Shown here: positions 17,327 through 25,432 of the stretch, one piece after another
How positions within the stretch are numbered: the first letter of the stretch is position 1
Layout: each line of letters opens with the position of its first letter
Origin: Rhodococcoides corynebacterioides NBRC 14404
GTDB lineage: Bacteria > Actinomycetota > Actinomycetes > Mycobacteriales > Mycobacteriaceae
DNA length: 64,000 nucleotides
Direction: 5' to 3'
Assembly (NCBI RefSeq): GCF_001894765.1
Contig: NZ_BCWV01000006.1
Location: 124,001-188,000 of the forward strand
Program-made: the position numbers and the translations under genes
Notes under the pieces: generated by a model
The model's input: only the letters and a program-made list of their open reading frames with translations
What the model was told of the DNA's origin: nothing
Database searches by the model: none

Positions 17327-18780
17327 ACCGTCACCGCGGCGCGGTCCGACCGACGCAGGTAGACCCCCCGAGTCACCGCGGCGCACGCGACGTAGAAGCC
17401 GAGGAACACCCAGAACGCGCTGGTGGCGGACTTGTCCGCGCCGGTGTAGGCCGCACGCAGGACCAGGTTGATGCCCACACCGCCGAGGGCTCCGATGGCC
17501 CCGGCGATGCCGATGAGTGCACCGGACATCGTGCGGGACCAGGCGGCCCGCTCCTCGGCGGTGGCCTCGGTCATCGCCGCGGCCTTCGCCGCGAAGATGG
17601 CGGGGATCATCTTGTAGACCGACCCGTTGCCCAGCCCGGACAGGACGAACAGGGCGATGAAGCCCACCACGTATGCGGTCATCGTGGTGCCGGTCGCGGC
17701 GCCCGGTGAGGCGTCGTCGATCGTGCCGGTCGCCACGAGGATGCCGGCGGAGAAGATCATCGCGACGAAGGTGTAGAGCGTGATGCGTCCGCCGCCGAGT
17801 CGGTCGGCGAGTGCGCCGCCGATCGGGCGGGACAGCGATCCGAGAAGCGGTCCGAGGAACGCGATCTGGGCGGCGAGCAGCGAGGCGCGCGCCTGCAGTG
17901 CGGGGGTGACCGGGCCACCCTCGGTGAGACCGGCGAGGAAGTTGATCTGCAGCACCTGGCCGAAGGCGAAGCTGTAGCCGATGAACGAGCCGAACGTGCC
18001 GATGTAGAGGAACGCGATCCACCACGAGTCCGAGTGGCGGAGAACGTCGATCATGGAGCGACCGTTGGTCTTCTGGTTGTCGAGGTTGTCCATGAACATC
18101 GCGGCGCCGACGGCGGCGATCGCGATCAGCACGAGGTAGACGGCACAGACGATCTCCGGGGCGGTGTTGCCGACGGTGGCGATCACCAACAGACCGAGCA
18201 GCTGGACGACGGGCACTCCGATGTTGCCGCCGCCCGCGTTCAGTCCCAGGGCCCAACCCTTTTCACGCTGCGGGTAGAAGGCGTTGATGTTGGTCATCGA
18301 CGAGGCGAAGTTGCCGCCGCCGAGTCCCGCGAACGCCGCGACGATCAGGTAGGTCGTGTACGAGGCGGGGTTGACCATGAACCACAGCGTCAGCACCGTG
18401 GGGATCAGCAGCACCAGTGCGCTGAACACGGTCCAGTTGCGACCACCGAAGGTCGCGGTGGCGAAGGTGTACGGAATGCGCAGGACCGCACCCACCAGCG
18501 TGGGAACGGCCACCAGGAAGAACTTCCCGGCGGGATCGATGCCGTACACGTCCATCGGCATGAACAGGACCATCACCGACCAGATCGACCAGATGGAGAA
18601 GCCGACGTGCTCCGCCACCACCGACCAGACGAGGTTGCGACGGGCGATCTGCTTGCCGCCGGCTTCCCACGCCTCGACGTCCTCGGGGTCCCAGTGGGCG
18701 ATGCGGTGGTTGTGCACCACCGGAGCCGCGGACGTCGGTGCTGTGGACGTCGCTGCATTGTGGTCCGACACACTGGTCAC
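17323..18780 (-). CDS. narK: Nitrate/nitrite transporter, NarK family
   Basis: 485 residues with about 12 membrane segments. The nitrate signature appears as FAGLGGGNFASSMTNI (first half) and FVLSGLGNGSVYKMIP (second half). It imports nitrate or exchanges nitrite. GTG 18780 is chosen because AGGAGG lies six bases upstream (18787-18792); the frame stays open further upstream without a ribosome site. It is the first gene of the run narK, nitrate reductase, NasB-like, nirB, so the regulated promoter should lie in 18781-19095. Confidence 0.92.
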   Translation of the reverse strand: MTSVSDHNAATSTAPTSAAPVVHNHRIAHWDPEDVEAWEAGGKQIARRNLVWSVVAEHVGFSIWSIWSVMVLFMPMDVYGIDPAGKFFLVAVPTLVGAVLRIPYTFATATFGGRNWTVFSALVLLIPTVLTLWFMVNPASYTTYLIVAAFAGLGGGNFASSMTNINAFYPQREKGWALGLNAGGGNIGVPVVQLLGLLVIATVGNTAPEIVCAVYLVLIAIAAVGAAMFMDNLDNQKTNGRSMIDVLRHSDSWWIAFLYIGTFGSFIGYSFAFGQVLQINFLAGLTEGGPVTPALQARASLLAAQIAFLGPLLGSLSRPIGGALADRLGGGRITLYTFVAMIFSAGILVATGTIDDASPGAATGTTMTAYVVGFIALFVLSGLGNGSVYKMIPAIFAAKAAAMTEATAEERAAWSRTMSGALIGIAGAIGALGGVGINLVLRAAYTGADKSATSAFWVFLGFYVACAAVTRGVYLRRSDRAAVTV

Positions 18781-19095
18781 GGACGGCCTCCTGATCTCGG
18801 GGAAGCCCAAAGATAGGAAACTCGTGTTGCGAGAACGCTTCTGGTTGTGACCGGTCGATGAATTCGACCTCACGTGTGCGCCCGGGGTGCGGTGAGGTCC
18901 GTGTCACGGGGTTGTGGAGCAGCCGGTTCGCGGGGCTGAGGCCGGTGAGGTCACGTCCGGAACGAGCGGATCCGCGCGACTTCCAGTGGTCCGCGCGTGG
19001 TGCAGCTGCAGCGGAGTGCCGGAACCGACGCGGATCCGGTCAGGGATACGGATCTGCCCGCCCCCGCGAGGTCGGGTCGTTCGCGCGGGTTGCCG
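18781..19095. promoter_or_regulatory. Gene-free 315 bp upstream of narK
   Basis: No supported gene. It holds the narK ribosome site and, presumably, the nitrate/nitrogen-responsive promoter of the minus-strand operon. An A/T-richer patch near 18808-18820 is unusual for the region. GTCAC and GTTTC pentamers occur on the minus strand, but not in the 11-bp phase expected of GlnR boxes. I cannot place an operator with confidence. Confidence 0.4.
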
Positions 19096-20376
19096 TTACG
19101 GGGTGGGGCGGGCGGCGAGCACATCCTCGAGCACCCGCGGTCGGCACGCGGCGCGCGCCGCGACCAGCAGCACCACGACGGCGCCGGTGAGGAAGGCGAA
19201 CGACCAGGTCCAGGCCCCCGAGGCCTCGTGCAGCGCGCCGAACAGCAGCGGGCCGGAACACGCCACGAGGTACCCCACTCCCTGCGTGAACCCCGACAGC
19301 GCGGACGAGCCCTTCTCGGTGCGGGTCCGCAGATTGATCAGCGTGAGGGCGAGGGGGAACGTCGTCGGGCCCGCACCCACCAGCACCACCCACAGCAGCG
19401 TCAGGTGTCCCGGCGAGAAGTACAGACCGGCGAACCCGGACAGGAAGAACACCGTGCAGGCCACCGCCACGGGGAACGGATCGACCACGCGCGTCGCCAA
19501 CCACGGAGCCACCAACGACGCCGCCAGCCCCAGCGCGCTGAACACGCCCACGGCCACACCGCCGGCACTCTCGGACACCCCCGCCTCCACGAGCAACGAC
19601 GGCAGCCAGGCGAACAGGGAGTAGGTGACCAGGGACGTCATGCCGAACATCAGCGCCATGCCCCACCCGAGGGACGTCCGCCACGGGGCCACCCGCGGGC
19701 CCTCGGGAGGCGAGGACTCGGCCTCGGGCGACGTCGTCGCCGCTGCAGCTGTCGCTGTCGCCGCGGTTCGGCCACGACGGTCGATCACACCGACCGCGAA
19801 CCACGGCACGGCCGCGGCGACGGCCGCGAGACCCCAGAGCGCCAGGGACGCTCGCCACCCGAGGGCGTCGGCGACGGGCACCGCGGTGAGGGACGGGACG
19901 ATGGTGCCGAACTGCAGGAAGCAGATGTAGACGGTGCTCATCACCGCCACCCGGTCGGAGAAGTACCGCTTCACCAGCGGCGGGATGACGACGTTGCCGA
20001 CGCCCATGCCGGCGAGTGCCACCGCGGAGAGCAGCACCAGACTGGCGGTCCCGGGCGCGTACGAGCGCGCAAAGATGCCCACCGCGGTGACCAGGGCCGC
20101 CACCAGAGCAGTCCGTTCGAGGCCGAGTCGGACGGCGATCGCGGGTGCCGCGACGCCGAAGACCGCGAACATCAGCGTCGGCACCATGCCCAGAACGCCG
20201 ATGATCCCGGCCCCGAAGCCGAGGTCGTCACCGATGCGCGGGAAGAGCGGTGAGATCGACGTCACCGCGGACCTCAGGGTGAACGCCGACAGCACGATCG
20301 CGGCGAACACGAGGACGCGTCCGCGGATCAGAGGCAGCGGCGCGGGGCGAGGTGCGGTGGAGGTGGGCGACGACAC
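19096..20376 (-). CDS. MFS transporter, CynX/NimT-like
   Basis: 426 residues with about 12 hydrophobic segments and a polar, Ala/Glu/Pro-rich loop near the middle, typical of MFS. RSAVTSISPLFPRIGDDLG at the N-terminus is the CynX/NimT (cyanate, 2-nitroimidazole) subgroup signature. The substrate is unknown; location beside nitrogen genes makes a small nitrogen compound plausible. GTG at 20376 is taken as start because the minus strand reads TATGAT six bases before it, a -10 element fitting a leaderless mRNA. It is divergent from a GntR regulator that probably controls it. Confidence 0.82.
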   Translation of the reverse strand: MSSPTSTAPRPAPLPLIRGRVLVFAAIVLSAFTLRSAVTSISPLFPRIGDDLGFGAGIIGVLGMVPTLMFAVFGVAAPAIAVRLGLERTALVAALVTAVGIFARSYAPGTASLVLLSAVALAGMGVGNVVIPPLVKRYFSDRVAVMSTVYICFLQFGTIVPSLTAVPVADALGWRASLALWGLAAVAAAVPWFAVGVIDRRGRTAATATAAAATTSPEAESSPPEGPRVAPWRTSLGWGMALMFGMTSLVTYSLFAWLPSLLVEAGVSESAGGVAVGVFSALGLAASLVAPWLATRVVDPFPVAVACTVFFLSGFAGLYFSPGHLTLLWVVLVGAGPTTFPLALTLINLRTRTEKGSSALSGFTQGVGYLVACSGPLLFGALHEASGAWTWSFAFLTGAVVVLLVAARAACRPRVLEDVLAARPTP

Positions 20377-20457
20377 CGAAAAATCATAGGATGACTTCGT
20401 TCGTCGGGGCAAAGACCCGTCGTCGACGCCACACCGCCCCGATCGGAGGAGGACCGC
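20377..20457. promoter_or_regulatory. Divergent promoter region between MFS and GntR genes
   Basis: TATGAT on the minus strand (20388-20383) is a near-perfect -10 for the exporter. It is overlapped by the imperfect inverted repeat TCAT-AGG-ATGA (20384-20394), a likely operator for the adjacent regulator. On the plus strand, GGAGGAGG at about 20446-20453 is the ribosome site for the regulator. Regulator binding is inferred. Confidence 0.5.
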
Positions 20458-21120
20458 GTGCCGCCCGCCCGCCCCAGCCTGATCGACCGGGTCACCGAGC
20501 GCCTGCGCCGCGAGATCGAGAACGGTACGTGGCCCGTCGGCACCCGCATCCCCACCGAGACCGACCTGGTCGAGCTCACGGGCGCGGGCCGCAACACGGT
20601 GCGAGAAGCGGTCGGGGCTCTCGTCCACGCCGGCATGCTGGACCGCCGCCAGGGGTCCGGAACCTACGTCGTCGCCGCCTCCGACGTCGCAGCCACCGTC
20701 GGACGGTTCCTTGCCGCCTCGCGATCCCGCGACGTGCTCGAGCTGCGACAGGCCCTCGACGTCACCGCGGCCACCCTGGCCGCGCGCCGACGGACCGACG
20801 AGGACGTCCGCATCCTGTGCGACATCCGCGATCGACGGATGCAGGCCTGGGACAACGACCGCGCCGGGGCTCTGGCCCTCGACACGGCCCTGCACCGCGC
20901 GATCGTCGCGGCCAGTCACAACGCGGTGTACCTCGAGTTCTACGACCTCGCCCTCCCCACCATCGAGGAATCAGTGTCCCGGCACGTCGCGGAGACACGG
21001 CGGGGGTTCCACGACGAGCACGGGGCCCTCGTCGACGCCGTGATCGCGGGAGACCCCGACGCTGCCGCCGCGGCCGCACGCCAACTCTTCGCCGAGGTCT
21101 CCGCCCACTACCCCGGCTGA
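20458..21120 (+). CDS. GntR-family regulator with FCD domain
   Basis: 220 residues. The N-terminal winged helix is recognised by GTRIPTETDLVELTGAGRNT, then VREAVGALVHAGML and RRQGSGTYV. The C-terminal helical FCD domain has the metal/ligand positions D..H in LDTALHRAIVAAS and H in FHDEHGALVDA, as in the FadR/NanR branch. It should repress until an organic acid or amino compound binds. GTG 20458 follows GGAGGAGG. It is divergent from the MFS gene and precedes the allophanate hydrolase unit, so either could be its target. Confidence 0.86.
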   Translation: MPPARPSLIDRVTERLRREIENGTWPVGTRIPTETDLVELTGAGRNTVREAVGALVHAGMLDRRQGSGTYVVAASDVAATVGRFLAASRSRDVLELRQALDVTAATLAARRRTDEDVRILCDIRDRRMQAWDNDRAGALALDTALHRAIVAASHNAVYLEFYDLALPTIEESVSRHVAETRRGFHDEHGALVDAVIAGDPDAAAAAARQLFAEVSAHYPG

Positions 21121-21456
21121 GGCGGTCTCCAGCCACCCCCGATCCGCGCCGGTTCGAGCGATCCGCTTCGGCTGCAACCCGCGCGCACCACCGGAACCCG
21201 CGCGGATCCACGACACAGCCACGATCCGTCACCGCGCCGACCGGCACCGTTCGGTGCATGTCACGACGAGATGGATCTCGTAACACGGCCGTCACCTCGG
21301 ATACGCAACTGTCACAGCGATTCTGCGGTCCGGAAACACCCGTCTCGTACCGTTCTCCTCGCATACCGCTCTGGGTACGCCTCTGTACCCGCGCACCTTC
21401 GCCGACCGGATCACGGCCGAGAACTATTCGTAAACATCGCTGTTCGTGATAGTGAC
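21121..21456. promoter_or_regulatory. Gene-free region upstream of the allophanate hydrolase unit
   Basis: No supported gene. GTAAC (21280-21284) and GTCAC (21291-21295) are 11 bp apart; GTCAC (21311-21315) and GAAAC (21333-21337) are 22 bp apart. These pentamers and spacings resemble actinobacterial GlnR boxes, though the two pairs are not in one register. A perfect inverted repeat GGGTAC-gcctct-GTACCC lies at 21373-21390. A nitrogen-controlled promoter is the best reading, unproven. Confidence 0.45.
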
Positions 21457-21630
21457 ATGAAACTCGAACTGCCCGTGACCGTCTCGGACGCCGTGCGCGT
21501 CGTCGCCGTCACCGTCGCCTCCGGTGATCGCGTCGAACCCGGCAGGCCCCTGCTGGTCACGGTCCCTGCCGGCACCCCGGTGCCCACCCCGGACCCCACC
21601 CCGAGAACCGAAGGGACCATCCCCGCATGA
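21457..21630 (+). CDS. Half biotinyl-domain protein, possible urea carboxylase remnant
   Basis: 57 residues. It begins MKLELPVTV and continues DRVEPGRPLLVTV, matching the second half of a biotin carboxyl carrier domain from the biotinylated MKM onward. The first half of the domain is absent; the in-frame codons upstream show no biotinyl motif. The tail is Pro/Thr-rich. Its stop overlaps the allophanate hydrolase start (ATGA), so the two are translationally coupled. Urea carboxylases end in this domain and normally precede allophanate hydrolase, so this looks like the retained 3-prime end of a deleted gene. It could still be a functional small protein. Confidence 0.62.
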   Translation: MKLELPVTVSDAVRVVAVTVASGDRVEPGRPLLVTVPAGTPVPTPDPTPRTEGTIPA

Positions 21631-23342
21631 GCGTCGTCGACCGAATCGACCCCACGCTGCCCCCGTCGCAGCGGGTGGCCCTGGCGTACGAGCGCCTCGG
21701 CGAGGAGGACCGGCCGGAGGTGTGGATCGACCTGCGACCGGAGGCCGAGGTGCTGAGCGACGCGCACGCCGTCGAGCAGCGGCTCGCCGACGGTGCCGAC
21801 CTTCCGCTCGCCGGGCTGCTCGTGGCCGTCAAGGGCAACATCGACGTCGCCGGACTCGCGACCACGGCGGCCTGCCCGGAGTTCGGCGCCGTGGCCGAGC
21901 GGTCGGCGACGGCAGTCCGACGGCTCGTCGACGCCGGCGCTCTGGTGCTGGGCACGACGAATCTCGATCAGTTCGCGACGGGCCTGGTCGGCACACGCAG
22001 CCCGTACGGCGCGGTGCGATGCGCGTGGGATCCCGACCGGGTGTCCGGCGGGTCGAGCGCCGGATCGGCGGTCGCCGTGGCACTCGGCGTGGTCGACGTC
22101 GCGCTCGGCACCGACACCGCCGGATCGGGCCGGGTGCCGGCCGCGTTGCACGACCTGGTCGGCATCAAGGCCACGCTGGGGCTGGTTCCCACGGCGGGCG
22201 TGGTGCCCGCCTGTGTGGACTACGACGCCGTCACGGTGTTCGCCGCGGACCTCGCCACCGCGGCCGCCGCGATGCGCGCGATGATCGGGCCCGACGAGGA
22301 GGACCCGCGGAGTCGGTCGTGGCCCGCGACAGTTCGCCTCGCGGCCTCGCCCCGGCCACGCGTCGCGGTGCCGCGGGCAGAGGACCTCACGGCACTGTCG
22401 CCGGAGTTCGACGCCGCGTTCGCGGCGACCGTCGACGGGCTGGCCGACCGTGGGATCGACACCGTCACGGTGGACGTCTCCGCCCTTCTCGACGCGGCCA
22501 CGCTGCTCTACGACGGGGCCGTGGTCGCGCAGCGGTACGCGGCGGTGGGAGCGTTCCTCGAGACGGAGCCCGCGAGCGCGGACCCGACGGTCGCCGCCAT
22601 CGTGCGCGGAGCCAAGGCGCCCGCGGCGCACGAGTACGTCACCGACCTCGACCGACTGACCCGGGTCCGTGCCCGCGCGGTGCGCATGCTCGCGGACGTG
22701 GACGCACTGCTGCTGCCCACCACCACCGAGCACCCGACCATCGCGGCGGTGCAGGCCGAGCCGGTGGCGATCAACCGCCGGATGGGGACGTTCACGAACT
22801 TCTGCAACCTGCTCGACCTGGCTGCCGTGGCCGTGCCCGGCCTCCCGACGGCCGCGGGCGATCCGTTCGGCGTCATGCTCGTCACCGACCGCTTCGACGA
22901 TCAGGTCGCCGTGGACCTCGCGGCGCGCCTGATCGACGAGCCGGCTCCGGACCTCGGCGCGGGTGGCGTGGACGTCCTGGTGGTGGGCGCGCACCTCGCG
23001 GGCTTCCCGGCGCACGGCCAGCTCACCGAGCGCGGGGCGCGATTCCTGGGCGAGGTGCGCACCGCGACGGTGTACCGGCTGCGCGACCTGCGCACCGAGC
23101 CGCCGAAGCCCGGCCTGGTCCGCGTGGGCGGCGGCGGCGCCGAGATCGCCGGCGAGCTCTACCGCCTCGCCCCGGCTCACCTCGGTACGTTCCTGGCTGC
23201 GCTCCCGGCGCCGATGGGACTCGGTCCGGTGGAACTGTCCGACGGACGGTGGGTGACGGGCTTCACCTGCAGCCAGGAAGCCGCCGACGCCGGGACGGAC
23301 ATCACCGAGTACGGCGGGTGGCGGGCCTACCGGGCGCGCTGA
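21627..23342 (+). CDS. atzF: Allophanate hydrolase (AtzF/DUR2-type amidase)
   Basis: 571 residues. The amidase signature domain (about 1-440) has the Ser-cisSer-Lys triad: Lys in VAVKGNID, the serines in SGGSSAGSAVAV and GTDTAGSGRVPAA. A C-terminal domain of about 130 residues (VVGAHLAGFPAHGQL) is the AtzF-specific extension. It splits allophanate to ammonia and carbon dioxide, the second step after urea carboxylase or in cyanuric acid/guanidine breakdown. No urea or guanidine carboxylase gene is in the window. Start overlaps the preceding small ORF (ATGA). It ends 13 bp from the convergent Rv3205c-like gene. Confidence 0.88.
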   Translation: MSVVDRIDPTLPPSQRVALAYERLGEEDRPEVWIDLRPEAEVLSDAHAVEQRLADGADLPLAGLLVAVKGNIDVAGLATTAACPEFGAVAERSATAVRRLVDAGALVLGTTNLDQFATGLVGTRSPYGAVRCAWDPDRVSGGSSAGSAVAVALGVVDVALGTDTAGSGRVPAALHDLVGIKATLGLVPTAGVVPACVDYDAVTVFAADLATAAAAMRAMIGPDEEDPRSRSWPATVRLAASPRPRVAVPRAEDLTALSPEFDAAFAATVDGLADRGIDTVTVDVSALLDAATLLYDGAVVAQRYAAVGAFLETEPASADPTVAAIVRGAKAPAAHEYVTDLDRLTRVRARAVRMLADVDALLLPTTTEHPTIAAVQAEPVAINRRMGTFTNFCNLLDLAAVAVPGLPTAAGDPFGVMLVTDRFDDQVAVDLAARLIDEPAPDLGAGGVDVLVVGAHLAGFPAHGQLTERGARFLGEVRTATVYRLRDLRTEPPKPGLVRVGGGGAEIAGELYRLAPAHLGTFLAALPAPMGLGPVELSDGRWVTGFTCSQEAADAGTDITEYGGWRAYRAR

Positions 23343-23355
23343 CGGCGGCGGAGTC

Positions 23356-24207
23356 CTAGAGCAGGAGCCGCACCAGGTCGGCGGTCCGCGCCAAGCCGGG
23401 GTACGCCTCGGCCGTCGACCGGGGGTGCAACGCGTGGACGGCGAGCCTGAACATGATGGCGCGCAACAACATCTGCGGCCATTCCGGCAGGTCCTCCCAC
23501 CGGCCGACGAGGCCGTCGTCCGCGCCGCCCCAGGACACCGCGTCGACCACGACCACCGCGGCGGCCCACGCCGCCGGACGCCAGTACGGGGTGATATCGG
23601 TCAGTCCGGGCGCGCGGGCGCCGTCGAAGAGCACGGTGCCGAACAGGTCTCCGTGCACCAGCTGGTCCGGCTCCTGCACCGGTCGCCGTAACGTCGCGAG
23701 CCGGCCGATCAGCTCCATGCTGCGCACCCCGTCGGGCGACGTCGGCTCCACCGCACCGCCCGCGCGGGCGGATCGGAACGGAACCGGTTCCCACGCAGCG
23801 CGATCCGCCGCGACGAACACGTCGACGTCGGACCACGGGGCCACCGGCGGCTGCGTGAGGAACCGCGGCTTCTCGAGCGCGGAGGTGGCCACGTGCAAGC
23901 GGGTGGCCAACGAGACCACCTCGTCGTGGCGGGGCTCGGGCGCGCCCTCGATGTACGTGTCGGCCCGCCAGCCGGACACGACGTACCGGCCGTCCGTGGA
24001 CCGCACGGGGCGCGCGAGCCGCACCCCCTCCACCTCGAGCGTCTCGCGCACCTTCGCCGACCACGCACCGCGCGCATGATCGGCCACCGGCGAGAGCACG
24101 ACGTCTCCGAGGCGCCATCCGCCGTCCCAGTCGTCGCCCAGCGGGACCGGGTCGGAGCCGCGGAGGCCGAAGGTGCCGATGACGTGCTGAGGTGGTTCCG
24201 GCATCAT
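23356..24207 (-). CDS. Aminoglycoside phosphotransferase-like protein (TIGR02569 family, Rv3205c-like)
   Basis: 283 residues. Kinase-like features are LVHGDLFGTVLFD (catalytic loop HxD) and LTDITPYW (DxT/DFG-like). It belongs to the actinobacterial TIGR02569 group of uncharacterised small-molecule kinases; the substrate is unknown. Synteny with Rv3205c next to moeZ supports the assignment. Two adjacent ATG codons (24207, 24204) occur; TACGGT about 7 nt upstream suggests a leaderless start at 24207. This gene marks where the conserved mycobacterial gene order resumes after the inserted nitrogen block. Confidence 0.82.
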   Translation of the reverse strand: MMPEPPQHVIGTFGLRGSDPVPLGDDWDGGWRLGDVVLSPVADHARGAWSAKVRETLEVEGVRLARPVRSTDGRYVVSGWRADTYIEGAPEPRHDEVVSLATRLHVATSALEKPRFLTQPPVAPWSDVDVFVAADRAAWEPVPFRSARAGGAVEPTSPDGVRSMELIGRLATLRRPVQEPDQLVHGDLFGTVLFDGARAPGLTDITPYWRPAAWAAAVVVVDAVSWGGADDGLVGRWEDLPEWPQMLLRAIMFRLAVHALHPRSTAEAYPGLARTADLVRLLL

Positions 24208-24271
24208 GCGTTCGACCGTACCGCCACGGCCGCCGACGTCCGGGACCTCGGCCCGTCGGGCGAACGGCGGG

Positions 24272-25432
24272 TCAGTAGGACGGCAGGGACGGGTCGATCT
24301 CTCGGATCCAGGCGTCGAGGCCGCCGCGCAGGTGGTGTGCGTCCGCCACACCCGCGGCCCGCAGGACGGCGAGGGCGTCGGCGGACCGCTCCCCCGTCTT
24401 GCAGTAGAGGACCACGGGGCGGTCTCGGGGGATGTCGCCGGTCGCGCTGCCGTCCAGCACCCGACCGACCGGAACCAGGGTCGCGCCCGCGAGATGGGCG
24501 ATGTCCCACTCGACCTGCTCCCGCACGTCCACCAGCGCGACGGGCCCGTCGCCCGCGAGAAGGTCACGAACCTCCCCGGGCTCGAGGTCTCCATCGACCG
24601 TCAGGGGCGGGGTCGGCAGACCACACAGCACCTCGTAGTCCTCCGCGACCTCGGTGACCGGCGCCCGGCCGGGATCGCGACGCATCGACACCGTGCGGAA
24701 CGTCATCGCCCGCGCGTCGTAGATCAGCAGCCGACCGAGCAACGGTTCACCGACACCGGTCACGAGCTTGACGGCCTCGGTGGCCATGATCGAGCCCACG
24801 ACCCCGCAGAGCACACCCAGCACGCCGGCCTCGGCGCACGACGGCACCGTCCCCGGCGGCGGCGGATCCGGGTACAGGTCGCGGTAGTCGATGCCCCGAC
24901 CGCCCGGCGCGGCGTCCCAGAACACCGACACCTGGCCGTCGAAGCGGTGGATCGACCCGAACACGTAGGGCACACCGGCCACCGCGGCGGCGTCGTTGAC
25001 GAGGTACCGGGTGGCGAAGTTGTCGGTGCCGTCCACCACCAGGTCGTACTGCCGAAAGATGTTGGCCGCGTTGCGCGGAGCGAGCCGCAGCTCGTGCACC
25101 CGCACCTCGATGCTCGAGTCGATGCGTCGGATCGCGTCCCGCGCGCTCACCCCCTTGCCGCGCCCGACGTCGGCCTCCCCGTGCGCGATCTGACGCTGGA
25201 GGTTGGACGCGTCGACCTCGTCGAACTCGACGATGCCGAGGGTGCCCACCCCGGCCGACGCCAGGTACAGCAGGACCGGCGAGCCCAACCCGCCTGCGCC
25301 GACCACCAGGACGCGGGCGGCACGCAGTCGCCGCTGACCGAGGGTGCCGATGTCCGGCAGCAGGAGATGGCGGCTGTATCGGCCCACCTGGTCCGGCGTC
25401 AACGGGGCGCCGGGAGCGACGAGTGGCTCCAT
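24272..25432 (-). CDS. moeZ: MoeZ, sulfur-carrier adenylyltransferase/sulfurtransferase
   Basis: 386 residues. The E1-like adenylation domain (about 1-270) has VVGAGGLGSPVLLYLASAG for nucleotide and FDEVDASNLQRQ. The C-terminal rhodanese domain has the active cysteine in VLYCKTGERS. It adenylates and thiolates C-terminal GG sulfur carriers such as CysO and MoaD, feeding cysteine and molybdopterin synthesis. The ATG at 25432 overlaps the upstream stop by one base (TGATG). It corresponds to Rv3206c. Through molybdopterin it links functionally to the nitrate reductase in the inserted block. Confidence 0.9.
   Translation of the reverse strand: MEPLVAPGAPLTPDQVGRYSRHLLLPDIGTLGQRRLRAARVLVVGAGGLGSPVLLYLASAGVGTLGIVEFDEVDASNLQRQIAHGEADVGRGKGVSARDAIRRIDSSIEVRVHELRLAPRNAANIFRQYDLVVDGTDNFATRYLVNDAAAVAGVPYVFGSIHRFDGQVSVFWDAAPGGRGIDYRDLYPDPPPPGTVPSCAEAGVLGVLCGVVGSIMATEAVKLVTGVGEPLLGRLLIYDARAMTFRTVSMRRDPGRAPVTEVAEDYEVLCGLPTPPLTVDGDLEPGEVRDLLAGDGPVALVDVREQVEWDIAHLAGATLVPVGRVLDGSATGDIPRDRPVVLYCKTGERSADALAVLRAAGVADAHHLRGGLDAWIREIDPSLPSY

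Noticed and set aside
18793..18900. GlnR boxes upstream of narK
   Set aside because: GTCAC and GTTTC occur but about 30 bp apart, not in the 11/22/33-bp register. Regulation by GlnR is plausible from other actinobacteria but not supported by this sequence.
21271..21456. Upstream extension of the half biotinyl-domain ORF to 21271
   Set aside because: The frame is open but the residues show no biotinyl or carboxylase similarity, and the region carries regulatory-looking repeats.
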